DNA from: Tilletiaria anomala UBC 951
Taxonomy: Eukaryota; Basidiomycota; Exobasidiomycetes; Georgefischeriales; Tilletiariaceae
DNA: 64,000 nucleotides
NCBI RefSeq assembly: GCF_000711695.1
Contig: NW_013547007.1
Location: 62,001-126,000, forward strand
Reading direction: 5' to 3'
The notes beneath the pieces were generated by a model that had not been told where the DNA came from, made no database searches, and worked only from the letters and a program-made list of their open reading frames with translations. The translations under genes and the position numbers were made by a program. This document shows positions 34,553 to 44,720 of the stretch, piece after piece. Numbering within the stretch: the stretch's first letter is position 1; each line of letters begins with the position of its first letter.

Positions 34553-35545
34553 ATGGATGACAGATCTCGCGACGCACCGCCGAGCGGCCCGCCGCCGGCT
34601 TACCAAACGGTGGTCCGAAAGGTGTACGCTGGCAGCATCCGCTTGCCAATGCTGGTTATCTGCATCATCACCGAAATCTACCTCTGTTGGTCGGGCGGAG
34701 CGCAGATTGGATCTGTACGTCGCTATGGCTTCACGGGAATGCTCGCCACGCTCTCCATCGTGCAAGGCTCGCTGTACGTTGGCGCTGGCATCATCGAATT
34801 CATCGGAGTCTTGGCCTGCGTGTTGGAGCGGATTCCTCTCGCTCGCATCTATGCCCCGCTGAGCATTGTGGCCCTCGTATCTACCTGCGCCAGTCAACTC
34901 ATCGGCATCGTAGTTCACTTCACCGAGAAACAACCGCTTCTTCAAGCGTGCACCAATTACAACACTGGCCGCACAGATCAAGATTGGTACAGCGGCTGGC
35001 TGCTTTGGCCGACCTCAGGCGATGGCAGCAGCGCCCCCATTTCGGCGCAGCAGGCCTCCAGTTACTGCAGCAAAAGATGGAGCGGTTCTTCAGCAGGTGA
35101 AATTATAGGCCTCATTGTGACCATCATCGTCGGACTCATCTTCGTCAGCTTGTCCTTCATGTACCTGCGAGAACTGCTGGATCCCGGCTCACTCCGCCGA
35201 CAAGCAGGACTTGAAGCGGTCATCCCGCTCAGCTCCTCAATAAACGGACAGCAGCAAGCATGGAACCACTACTATCCGCAAAGTAACAATCTTCAAGGTG
35301 AATCGATGTACCCTCCGCCTCAAGGGCCGCTTCCGGGAGAATATGGCCATGGCTTGGGTGAGCCGCTACCGCCAAAGTACTCACGAGAGATGGCACGGCA
35401 TAGCGTGGATGGGCCGGATCGCAAGAGTCTCAGTGGCCCGTTCGGATATGGGGCCTTTGAATCGCACGACTCGGTCAACCGGGACACTGACGAGGGAGAG
35501 GAAGAGGGCAAGGGTGATCAACGGCACGCAAGCAGCAGCAGGTAG
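34553..35545 (+). CDS. four-transmembrane protein of unknown function
   Basis: Single exon, 330 aa. Hydrophobic segments at about residues 30-48, 60-95 and 102-125 and at 183-210 suggest four membrane spans with a long cytosolic C-terminal tail. The loop before the last span contains cysteines (QACTNY and SSYCSKRW) that could form an extracellular or luminal disulphide. The tail is Pro/Gly/Ser-rich and ends in an acidic then basic stretch. The topology is tetraspan-like, but the tetraspanin CCG motif is not seen. No family is recognised. It is transcribed away from the SAP-like gene. Confidence 0.7.
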   Translation: MDDRSRDAPPSGPPPAYQTVVRKVYAGSIRLPMLVICIITEIYLCWSGGAQIGSVRRYGFTGMLATLSIVQGSLYVGAGIIEFIGVLACVLERIPLARIYAPLSIVALVSTCASQLIGIVVHFTEKQPLLQACTNYNTGRTDQDWYSGWLLWPTSGDGSSAPISAQQASSYCSKRWSGSSAGEIIGLIVTIIVGLIFVSLSFMYLRELLDPGSLRRQAGLEAVIPLSSSINGQQQAWNHYYPQSNNLQGESMYPPPQGPLPGEYGHGLGEPLPPKYSREMARHSVDGPDRKSLSGPFGYGAFESHDSVNRDTDEGEEEGKGDQRHASSSR

Positions 35546-36385
35546 ACAAGGAATCTTGGTATCTGCGCAATGCACGAGGATAGGGACGCCGAGAATGTGA
35601 GCGAACACCACGAAGTTTCAAGCCCTACAGAAATTACACGGCCACCTAGGATTTGGCCTCACCCATTCAGCCTGGTGGCCTTGTCCACAAACTGTTCCAC
35701 CTCTTTTCGGATTTTATCTTGGCGTATAACAGCTCTTGTAAGGGTTCATGTACTTTCTTTAAAGCTGGAGCAAGCCCCAACATCACGGACGGCCCCGCAA
35801 GCTGTCTCAGTTTGTGGCTTTGCACATTCCAAGATTATGTCGGCAGAGCTATGCGGTCTCCTTTCCTCATCACTGTTGCACCTTGTAGGCTTTTTACCTT
35901 CGTCGTCTATCGAAGAGAGCTGCAATGTGCAATCCACATACTGGGCCGGGTTGCTTACATAATCACCGGTCCGACGGTTATCAGTCCGATTAGAGCGAGC
36001 TCGCTATGGATGTTTCTTGACTGGTGTCTTATCTTAACACTGTTCCCAAGCCCTATTCGGCGAATCTGGCACCCGCACTGCGCTTTCGAGCGGGGTTGGT
36101 TGCCTTGGCATCCGGATTGTCCATATCTAGCAGGGCTGGCATACGGAGTTCGATGCACTAGCTCCTTCAGCCCTTCGTTTCAAACATCATGGGAACAAAA
36201 GGACGCCGCTCTATCTTGAGCCGTATCACCCTTCAGGACCATCACGCGACATCGATAAAGCTCCGTGCTGTGGATATAAAGTAGGGAACATACATGCCCA
36301 GCAGCTAGACTGACGTCTGTGCGACGAATCGGGAGGCGCTGCTACTGCTAACTTTTCCCAGCATCCTCGTTTGACCTTCCCGAAG
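35546..36385. other. intergenic, no supported gene
   Basis: Contains the 3' flank of the four-TM gene and the permease promoter. Overlapping frames of up to 188 codons show no domain. Confidence 0.45.
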
Positions 36386-38209
36386 ATGGAAGCGACAAAC
36401 GCAACTGCGAGCTGCAAAATGCCGGCTCTCGAAAGCAAGCCCATCGTTCAGCTCGACTCACTTGAGAATGGCTCAGCGGGAAGCCTAGTCAAGAATGCTG
36501 ATGCCGACTTGGCCCGCTTGGGGTACGAGCCAGAGCTGAAGCGGCACCTTGGCGTCGTAGCTGTGCTGGGTCTCTCGTTTAGCATCATCGCCGCGCCGTT
36601 CGGGCTCAGCGTCGGCTTCATATACGCGCTCATCAATGGCGGGCCGACGGCGATCCTTTGGGGCTGGGTGCTGGTCAGCTTCATCTCGGTCTGCATCGCT
36701 GCGAGTCTCGGCGAGATTTGCAGCTGTTATCCTTCAAGCGGAGGGGTCTATGTCTGGGCGGCATTTATTGCGCCCAAGAGGTACAGTGCAATCGCATCCT
36801 GGATCGTCGGATGGGTGTCGCTCGCCGCCAACTTGTTCCTGTCCCTATCGATCCTCTTCGGCGGTGCACAGCTCATTATGTCCGCCATTTCCACCTTCCG
36901 TAACCAAGAGTGGACTCCGGAACCATGGCAGACGATCCTCTGCTTCTTTGCGTGCGTTCTAATTGCAGCACTGGTCAACCTCTTTGGAAGCAAATACCAG
37001 TACTTGGAAATGCTCAATACCATCAGCATCTACTGGGGCGCCGCAACTGTCGTCATCATTCTCGTCACCCTGCTCACCATGGCGCCGACAAAGCGTAGCG
37101 GTGCCTTTGTATTTGGAGCGTTTGAGAATCGCGGCGGCTGGCCTGATGGCTGGGGTATGTCTTCCTCTGTGCTAACATTAAAGCCTGTACAAGACGCTGA
37201 CGTCTGACTTGACGGCTCTCGTTCTCCCAGCCTTCCTCGTCGGCCTTCTGCAGGCAGCATACACACTCACTGGGTACGGCACTGTGGCACAGTGCTCTGA
37301 AGAAACGCGGAATCCAGCAAAAGAAGTACCGCGGGCCATGGTCGGTTCCGTCATTGCAGCATCCCTTTCCGGACTGCTCTACCTTTTACCGATTCTCTTC
37401 GTTCTTCCGGACATTGACACCCTTCTCGACACCCTTCACGGTGTAGCGGCTGGACAACCCATCACTCTCCTATTTTACATCGTCACCGGATCTCCTTCTG
37501 GAGCCTTTGGACTGCTCTTCCTCCTCTTGGGCATCTTTTTCTTTGCTGGCGTTGGTAGCCTCACAGTCGCGCTTCGATGCATATGGGCGTTCGCCAGGGA
37601 CGGCGGCATCCCTGGACACAAATGGGCGAGTCGGGTGAACAAGACGTTTGAGATGCCAGTGAATGCCCTGATCCTCTCTTCCATCATTATTGCATTGCTT
37701 GGTATTGTAAGTCCGAAGACGAGCTCATCCGTCGTGAGCACCCACTAAATTATGTGGTTATGCGCATACAGATTTTTCAAGGTGCCTCAGCCGCCTTTGC
37801 CGCTTTCACCGGCGCGGCAACGATTTTGCTGTCAATGTCCTACGCCGTACCCATCTGCATCTCTCTCTTTCAGCGTCGGCGAAAGGTGCGCAACGCACCA
37901 TTCTCTCTCGGCATCTGGGGCTGGTTCGCGAACGTGGTTACATTTGTCTGGATCTTGCTTGCCATCGTGCTGTTCTCCTGTCCGACGACCAAGGAGGTGG
38001 ATGCGTCGACAATGAACTACGCATCTGCCGTCTCTGCCTTCTTTGCACTCATTAGCGCCGTCTACTATGTCATCATCGGCAGAAAGCATTATCGCGGCCC
38101 GCTCGGCGTCCAGGTCGACGACGCTGACGAGCATATGTTTTCTGCTGCTGTGTCTGCGCCGCTTAAGGGCAAAGCAGAAGTGACGACGTTCGAACATCGC
38201 AGCACCTAG
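36386..38209 (+). CDS. amino acid/amine permease (APC superfamily)
   Basis: Three exons, 36386-37154, 37231-37706 and 37772-38209, giving 560 aa with about twelve membrane spans. The first conserved helix reads HLGVVAVLGLSFSIIAAPFG, followed by SLGEICSCYPSSGGVYVWAA, the typical Glu-containing loop of fungal GABA/choline-type permeases. A later GYGTVAQCSEETRNPAKEVP block is the conserved APC motif. The protein should transport amino acids, GABA, choline or related amines across the plasma membrane or an organelle membrane by proton coupling; the substrate is not readable. The N-terminus (about 50 residues) and the C-terminal tail are cytosolic. The open frame begins at a TTG five codons earlier, so the ATG at 36386 is used. 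All junctions keep conserved helices intact. Confidence 0.9.
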
Positions 38210-38388
38210 TGCATCCCTTTGAGTCGCCGAAGAGCGGAGCGCGGCTGCGCTGCGCAGACAAGCGCCACGTCCTTGGGCAGCCTCGCCGCCTCTTCATTCA
38301 GCTACACGATTTCCAGACCGAACAAATCAAATGCTGGTCCTTGCCCACCTTCGTGCGCTGCTGCAAGCACCTCGCCTGTAGTTCACTC

Positions 38389-38763
38389 TCATTTAAAGTA
38401 GCATGCCCGTTGAACATCACAAGCACTACCCCTCTTGAAGCTTGAATGCTGATACTTAATTTGTGTTTTTCGAACAAAACTCGTCATCATTGCGGTACGG
38501 CGTGGGAACACCGCCATTGAGAATTGACGCAATCTGCTGTCCAAAATTGTAAACCCGCTGCTGGGCAACGGTCCGCCGTCTGGGTCAGTCTGCGGAACAT
38601 GGATTTGCTCGAAGTGAAATCGAGACTGTCCTGGCCCCAATGGCGCGACTATTGTTTCAAAGCGTTGGTTGAATGTGGACACTGGAGAAACCTTGTGTGG
38701 CTTTCGCGCAGGGTCCTTCCAAGTATTAAAGATATCCATAGAAGCAGAGTATCGTCCAGGCAT
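38389..38763 (-). CDS. hypothetical 124-aa protein, possibly a gene remnant
   Basis: ATG-initiated frame with protein-like segments (NTWKDPARKPHKVSPV, SRFHFEQIHVPQTDPDGG). After about residue 70 an adjacent frame (VYNFGQQIASILNGGVPTPY) looks more protein-like than this one, which suggests either an unrecognised intron or a frameshifted relic. No family is recognised. Its start lies just beside the WOPR motif cluster, so the two could share regulation. Confidence 0.25.
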   Translation of the reverse strand: MPGRYSASMDIFNTWKDPARKPHKVSPVSTFNQRFETIVAPLGPGQSRFHFEQIHVPQTDPDGGPLPSSGFTILDSRLRQFSMAVFPRRTAMMTSFVRKTQIKYQHSSFKRGSACDVQRACYFK

Positions 38764-38771
38764 TGCGCCCG

Positions 38772-38831
38772 TTTAAGTTTATCTTTTTAGGCCTCGGATT
38801 TTATCACATTAAAGTTTGTCTCTTAAAGTTT
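38772..38831 (+). promoter_or_regulatory. cluster of WOPR-type 9-mers upstream of the WOPR gene
   Basis: TTAAAGTTT occurs exactly at 38809-38817 and again at 38823-38831, with TTTAAGTTT (one mismatch) at 38772-38780. TTAAAGTTT is the motif established for the WOPR protein Wor1 and shared by relatives. The cluster is 1.15 kb upstream of the start codon of the WOPR gene. I noticed no other perfect copy in the window by eye. Autoregulation is inferred. Confidence 0.55.
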
Positions 38832-39435
38832 GTTACCGTATCATCTGCAACTTCCGCACTAATAGGTGCGTGGTCGGTTCACGCGGGGCACACCACCTGA
38901 CTTCCCCGCGACTCTCGACTGGCCATTGCTCCAATCCTTGTGTTTGCAAGCGTGGGCGCTCAGAGTAGACCAATGCGCAGAGCTGCAGAGGCACTTTGCA
39001 AAGACAGAGATAAAGGCCAGATCCATTCAAGTCTGAGCAGCGTGGGGGAGGGCCCCACGCCTTGGCAGCGCTGCACGCAGGGTCACGTGTCTTTCCGCCC
39101 TTCACAACACTGTGCGCACACTTTTTGGAGAGGACGGGTAGCCGACTTCCCTCCGCATCTGCAGCTAACAGTCACTGTGCAGCTCATGCGCTGCTCTCAC
39201 GGGGCCTCACAACTAATGCAAGCACTGATGAGGTTTGGCCTTGGCGCTCTCATGAGTCCCATGTCCACCACCGTATCCACCTCAAATACATGTAGCTGTG
39301 CTGTTCTCTCAGCTCGGTGGGCGACGCCAGAGTATCACCACCGAGGACAAAGGTTGATCCCAACAATTTCTTGTTGTCGCCTTCCAGTCCGCGGTTGGCT
39401 TTATCTCGCCCACCCTCCTTCCAGTCTCACCGCCA

Positions 39436-39446
39436 CTGGCCAAAGC
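39436..39446 (+). promoter_or_regulatory. near match to the VosA (velvet) element
   Basis: CTGGCCAAAGC differs at one base from the CTGGCCAAGGC element reported for the velvet protein VosA. It lies about 535 bp before the WOPR start codon. One near match in 1.77 kb is weak evidence alone. Confidence 0.2.
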
Positions 39447-39980
39447 CACTAGTGTCTGGACTCTGGTGGGCCGACCCGCTGGTCCGCCTTGCCATAGTGG
39501 CCCTCGCATAGGTAGGTCTTCCCTTACTCTCTTTCAAGAGAGACACGAGCGCCTGCATTGTGCTCGCATATGAGAGCCGACAAGCTGCAGTGGAAGAAGA
39601 GGTTGCACGACGTCCGTTCGCCACGTCAATTGCACTCCTCACAAAATCATCCAGTGTGCAACGCAACTCGCTCGCTTGACGAACTGTCATTATTCAGCGT
39701 CGCGTTTGCCCTGCTTTCCCCCGCCTTTCGTCCTCGTCTTCAGCTCGCGCACGGGCTACACTCCCCTTCACTGCACCCCCCTCTTTTCTAGCCCGCAACC
39801 TCCGCGTCACCTCTTGTGACGCTCGGCCAAGCGCGAGTGCGAGGAGGCCCTTTCTTTGAAGAGCCCCTTCGCTCGGTGACGGACATATACACCGAACCGT
39901 GCTCGCTGGTCTTCTCCCTCTCTCTTGAATCGCTCGAAAAGCTCCCCATCGCAGCAAGCTTTCCAGCTGGCGAAACAACC

Positions 39981-42900
39981 ATGCCATTTAGGCAACAGCA
40001 GCCAGAGAACGACCGCGACAGACCAGATCCAAGCCAGCACCCTCAACAATCGTATATCATGCCAGCGAAGCAGCTGCAGCTGCAGCAAGACTCTGACCCG
40101 TCCCAGCAGCAGCAGCAGCGAGCCCACTTTTCGGAATCTATGATACAATCCTACCTGCCTTATTCATACCCTGCCATGGTGCCGTATAACGTTCCGAACA
40201 CCCACTCCGCTCGCGTGTACGATCCGCCCGGCACGATTACCCCCGATACGCTCTCTCCCGGCCAGGCCAAGCGAGACGGTTCTCATCCACAAGTTTCCCA
40301 TTCCCCAAACAACCAGTCCTTGCAGGCTCCTCCCTCCACAGACGACCTTCCCTACCTGGTACTCGGGCTACCGTCATACAACGCAGTTTCTATCGCTCCA
40401 CTCGCTCAGGGGCCCGGCACCGATAATCCCAACAATCTTGCACCTCCCGACATTGCGTCTCCCCCGAATGTCGCTGCCCGTTCGCCATTGGTGCCTCACA
40501 CAGGCCATCCGGCTCCAGCTGGCTTCAGTCCGGCTCATCAACCTCATCATCATGAGCCATCGCCTTCTCAGCTAGAACAGGATAGCAAGTGCAGCGCAAC
40601 ACCCATTGCATCTGACTGCCGTCGCTCCTCCACCACGCAGAGCATCTCCACTGAGGCGCCGGCCGCTCACAGCAATCTGCAGCCGACGTACTTTGGCATG
40701 ATCAGGACGACTGCCGACGTGATCAGGTTGCTTGCTGCGACGGACCTGCCAAATGGCACGCCCAACAACCCGCCAAGGCGCATAATGCGCCGTCTGCTCG
40801 AATCCGAGCGCATCAGCCTCGTCCGCGCTGGCACCGTCTTTGCCTGGGACGAGAAGGAGGCTGGCATGCGCAGGTGGACAGACGGGAGATGTTGGAGTGC
40901 GAGTCGCGTCAGTGGCTGCTTTTTGACCTATCGTGAACTGGAAGTGCGCAAACAGTGAGTGTATTAGCCTGCCTTTCCTGTCTCTGGAACTGGCACGCGT
41001 GATCGCTCACAATCTTGTCTTCGTTCTTTTGGACCTCCAGTCGAAACGGCGCGCCAGGAGGGCCGACTGCTAACCAATACAAGGTCGATGGGCTCATCAA
41101 GCAATCTTTCAGCATGATCACAGGCTCCAACCGCAAGATGCACGTCATCAACTACTACACCAAGCGTGACCTCCGCGAGGAAACACTGCGTCGAGTCGGC
41201 CAGGACCCCCGCTTCGAGAACATCGACGGCAACGGGTGGCCCGTGGAGGTCGATGAGACCGAGTACCCCGACCCAGCGCTTGACCAGCAGGAAGATCAGG
41301 GGGCGACCAGCGATGATGGTCCGATCGTCCAGAGCGACAACATAACTGGACTCGTACATCGATTGAGCCCCGTTAGCAGCAGCAGCGACGGTGGCCACCA
41401 CGTCTCCGCTGCTTCTGTCAATGGGCTTACCGGCACGCACGGCCAAATGGCTGGCTCAGGCCTAGTTGTGCCCGCTTTTTCAATCAACAACAGAGGCGAC
41501 TACTCTCCCGGACTAAGCGACGGGGGTTCCTCTCAACAGTTCCAGCCTGGAAACGTGTACGGAAGCTCGCGCTACCCGTCGAGCGGTCACCAGCATCAGT
41601 ACGGCGCGGCAAGCAATGGTGGCGGTAGTGTCGGTTCGGCCAATCACGACTCTTCATCGAGAGGTTCGACTCGCTACCAGCTGCTCTCTCAGCACGAGTA
41701 CCAGAAAGGCCGAGAGCGGTCCTTGCCACAGTTATCTCGCCCGCACCACTTTGTGCCACACGATATTCGTATCGGCAGCGGCGTTAGCAGGATCGCAGGC
41801 GCTGCGAATGGCGATGCGCACGGTGACGGCTCTGTCAGCAGCGGCGTTCACGTCGATCATGATGCCCGCGCCAACCACCGGGAGGTGGCAAAGATGGTCG
41901 ATGTGTATACGGAGCAAAGCGCCTACTCCATGACTCCACTGGGCGAGGCGAAAGGCCTTCTCCCCATTGAACCCATCCCCGTCAAGTCGGGGCATTTCAT
42001 AAGCAACAATGCGCAGCAATTGGGTCTCATGCACGTCGGCAACGATGCATCGGCCAGGTTACACACCGAATATCCGCGCCTTCCAGCGCACAAGCGTCCA
42101 GTCGTCGACAAGAGCTTGTCGCCGGAAAGTCGCCCAGGTACCGCTGGTAGTGCCTCATCGGGCGCCTCACTCATATCTGTCCTGTCCTTGTCGTACCTGC
42201 CTCCTCTGCTCTTGCCATCGCTCAGCCCGAGCAGGAGCAAAAACAGCTTCGCTTTCCGCAGGCGCGAGCCGCTCATCCGGCCTGTCCACAGCAAGCGTTT
42301 CAAGTACGATACGCCTGCCGTCGGCTCGTCCGAAGGCAGCGGCTCCGAGTCAGACGGGTATAATCTCCCAACCAACTTGCCCTTACCACCACCGCGACGT
42401 CCACCGCTGCGACGTCTGCGCATCTCTTCCTTCAGCTATGCTCACGGCGCTGGTGACAGCGGGGAGAACAGCAGCTCGGGTTCATCGTACAGGTCTTCCA
42501 CCACCACCGCTTCGCACGACTCTATACCGTCCGCCGAGTCCAGTCACGGTGGTTCACGCGGCAGCGACGGCCCAGCATGGGAAGACCGCATTTCGGCGAG
42601 GCCGTCTACGCCCGCGGATGGCGCAGCTTCTGTCCTGCCGAGGCTGCTTAGGCTCGACTCTGGCGTGCACGCGCATAGCGGCACGACAATGTCAGTCAGC
42701 ATATCGGAGCAGGAGAGCGCGGTAGGAGCGCTGCTCAGCCTGTCGTCGAACGGCAGCGCCCCTGCGAGCGCCAGCTCAGCATTTGGCGGTGGCAGCAATG
42801 ACAATGACAACCGCCTTAACAGCGGGCATAATGCTGGCGAGAACGCTGCCTACCGCAGCAGTGACAGCAGCAGCATTGGCTCAATTGGCGACAACATGAT

Positions 42901-43039
42901 GACACAAGGTTTAGCAGCAGCGCTCAGCATCGCTGCCCTAAGCGGCAGCGCAGTTGAAGTTCCGCCGCTGAGCAAGATGTCCTCAGGGCTCGACGCGGCT
43001 GACTCGGCTGCGCTCTCGAAGCTCGCCGTCCGTCTTTGA
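39981..43039 (+). CDS. WOPR (Gti1/Pac2 family) transcription factor
   Basis: Two exons, 39981-40954 and 41041-43039 (intron 86 nt), giving 990 aa. The N-terminal 230 residues are Pro/Gln/Ser-rich. The WOPR DNA-binding region follows at about 235-380: YFGMIRTTADVIRLLAATD, then RRLLESERISLVRAGTVFAW and WTDGRCWSASRVSGCFLTY, then across the intron QYKVDGLIKQSFSM and KMHVINYYTKRDL. The remaining 600 residues are Ser/Gly/His-rich and disordered, typical of the family. WOPR proteins (Wor1, Ryp1, Sge1, Gti1, Pac2, Ros1) are nuclear master regulators of morphology, sporulation and virulence. The frame upstream of 39981 opens only with non-ATG codons. The half-domains separated by a linker and the intron position inside the domain fit the family. 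The upstream motif cluster suggests self-binding. Confidence 0.93.
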
Positions 43040-44720
43040 TGCGGTCTACGGATATGGCTAGCAGCGGGCGTTATGAAGAATCGAAAGAACCAGACAGGGA
43101 AGCTCAAACCTGAGCTTACAAAAATCGTGAAGGCCCTCCCACCAACACCCTGAATGCAAGGCTCAACATGCGCAAGCACACACGCAGGTATACATGACAC
43201 ATTCTCCTAGACTCCGGGATACCATCGCACAATCAAAAGAGCCGCAGACATTGATTTATTCGCGTTCGGTACCTCACCCTCTCTCATTTCTTTGGCTTTG
43301 CCTTTTACTGAGGCGAGCCTTTACTGTACGGGTTCCCCCTTTAACATGTATCAGTGTCCACCGGCTTCTATCGTACCATTGCACGTTCGATTCTCACTCT
43401 CTTTTCACGATTGCCAGACGTTTTGATTGCGTGCAGGGCATGAGGCGATGATGACAAGCTTGATGGAGTGATGAACGTGAGTGACCGAAGGAGTGAATTG
43501 GGGACGAATTTGGACAGTGCCCCAGTGCGCTTGACGGAAGTTTCTACACCTGGGGCTGTGGTGGCTGATGAGCGGAGGGAGCTAGGCACAAGACGCATCG
43601 AACGGATGGCATTGGCGCACTGCACATTTAATGCTTCGGGTTTCAGGACATGATAAGCGCCCCTAGGCTTTTCCAGACTTTAGGCACTGCACGAGAATTG
43701 CAATGCCTTCTCTCTCAGGGCCTTGGCTTGGCGCTGTGCACTGAAGCACACTCTCAGGCACTCTTATCTCGCTTGGCATAGGCAGCGCGTCTGTGAGCGT
43801 CTCAGCTGCCGTCAGAGGTGGCAGGCCATGGCAACCTTGACTGCTGCAATCCCGATGCGAGCTTATTCCTTGGTCGCGCTGCCGTGCCCCTTCCGGCTTC
43901 GATATCGCTCGCTATCCGCCCCCATCCATCCACTTCCATCTCGAGTCTCGACCTCGCACAGACTATCTCATAAAGGTCTCAACCATCCTTTGGTGGAATC
44001 CTAGGTGTCGTGGCATACACACAGCAGCCGCATAGAGGAACACCATCGGCATTGTACGGGGAATCATCGGCGTTCTCCTGACCCGAACAGGTCGTCCTTA
44101 GTTTACACGCATCCTTCCCTGTCGGCAAAACGATCAATGGCACGAGTGGTCAATCGCACATCCTCATCTGGGCGATCCACATCTCAACGCGAACGCCAAA
44201 GTCTGGCCTGCCTGCCGCCTGCGCGATAACGACGCTCGTCGAACATTGGACGCAGGTGTCGTTGCGGCCAAGCACACGTTCTTCCTATACAGTCTATCCT
44301 GCTCCAGCGCCTCAGCTGCTAACCCAGCAGTTCCATCAGCCGACCATTCATCCGGCTGCCCGATCCACTTCCGCAACGGCCTGCTCATATCCGGCGTCGA
44401 CACCGCTTCCTATTCTTCGACATTGGCTACCTCACTTCACTTCGCATCACATTTCTGTATTAACAGAAACATCTGCAGCCAAAGGCTTACAGCAAGTGGA
44501 AGGCGTGTCATCAGGCGAAATTGCATGGATATGCGCTGCTACCATTTCTGCTGCGACCTCGAGCAGCTGCCTCCGGCCCCGATCTGCTTCAGTCTTGTTT
44601 GAACATACAGGCCTGGCATCTAGGCAGAGCTTTTACCAGCTCATTTTCCCCTTCGAAGCGAAGAAAGAACGCGCGAGAACACTCGAGTGGCTGGTAAGGT
44701 GTGGGACGAAGGAAGCAAAC
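43040..44720. other. 1.68 kb without a supported gene
   Basis: 3' flank of the WOPR gene and upstream region of the seven-TM gene. A plus-strand frame runs without stop into the start of the seven-TM gene from about 44256, but it has no ATG-led coding character and looks like leader sequence. Confidence 0.45.

Larger units (their letters stand above)
38210..39980. other. 1.77 kb upstream region of the WOPR gene
   Basis: Unusually long for this window. It holds clustered WOPR-type motifs (38772-38831), a near match to the VosA element (39436-39446) and an unassigned minus-strand ORF (38389-38763). Much of it may be promoter plus a long 5' leader, as is known for WOPR genes of other fungi. Confidence 0.5.
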
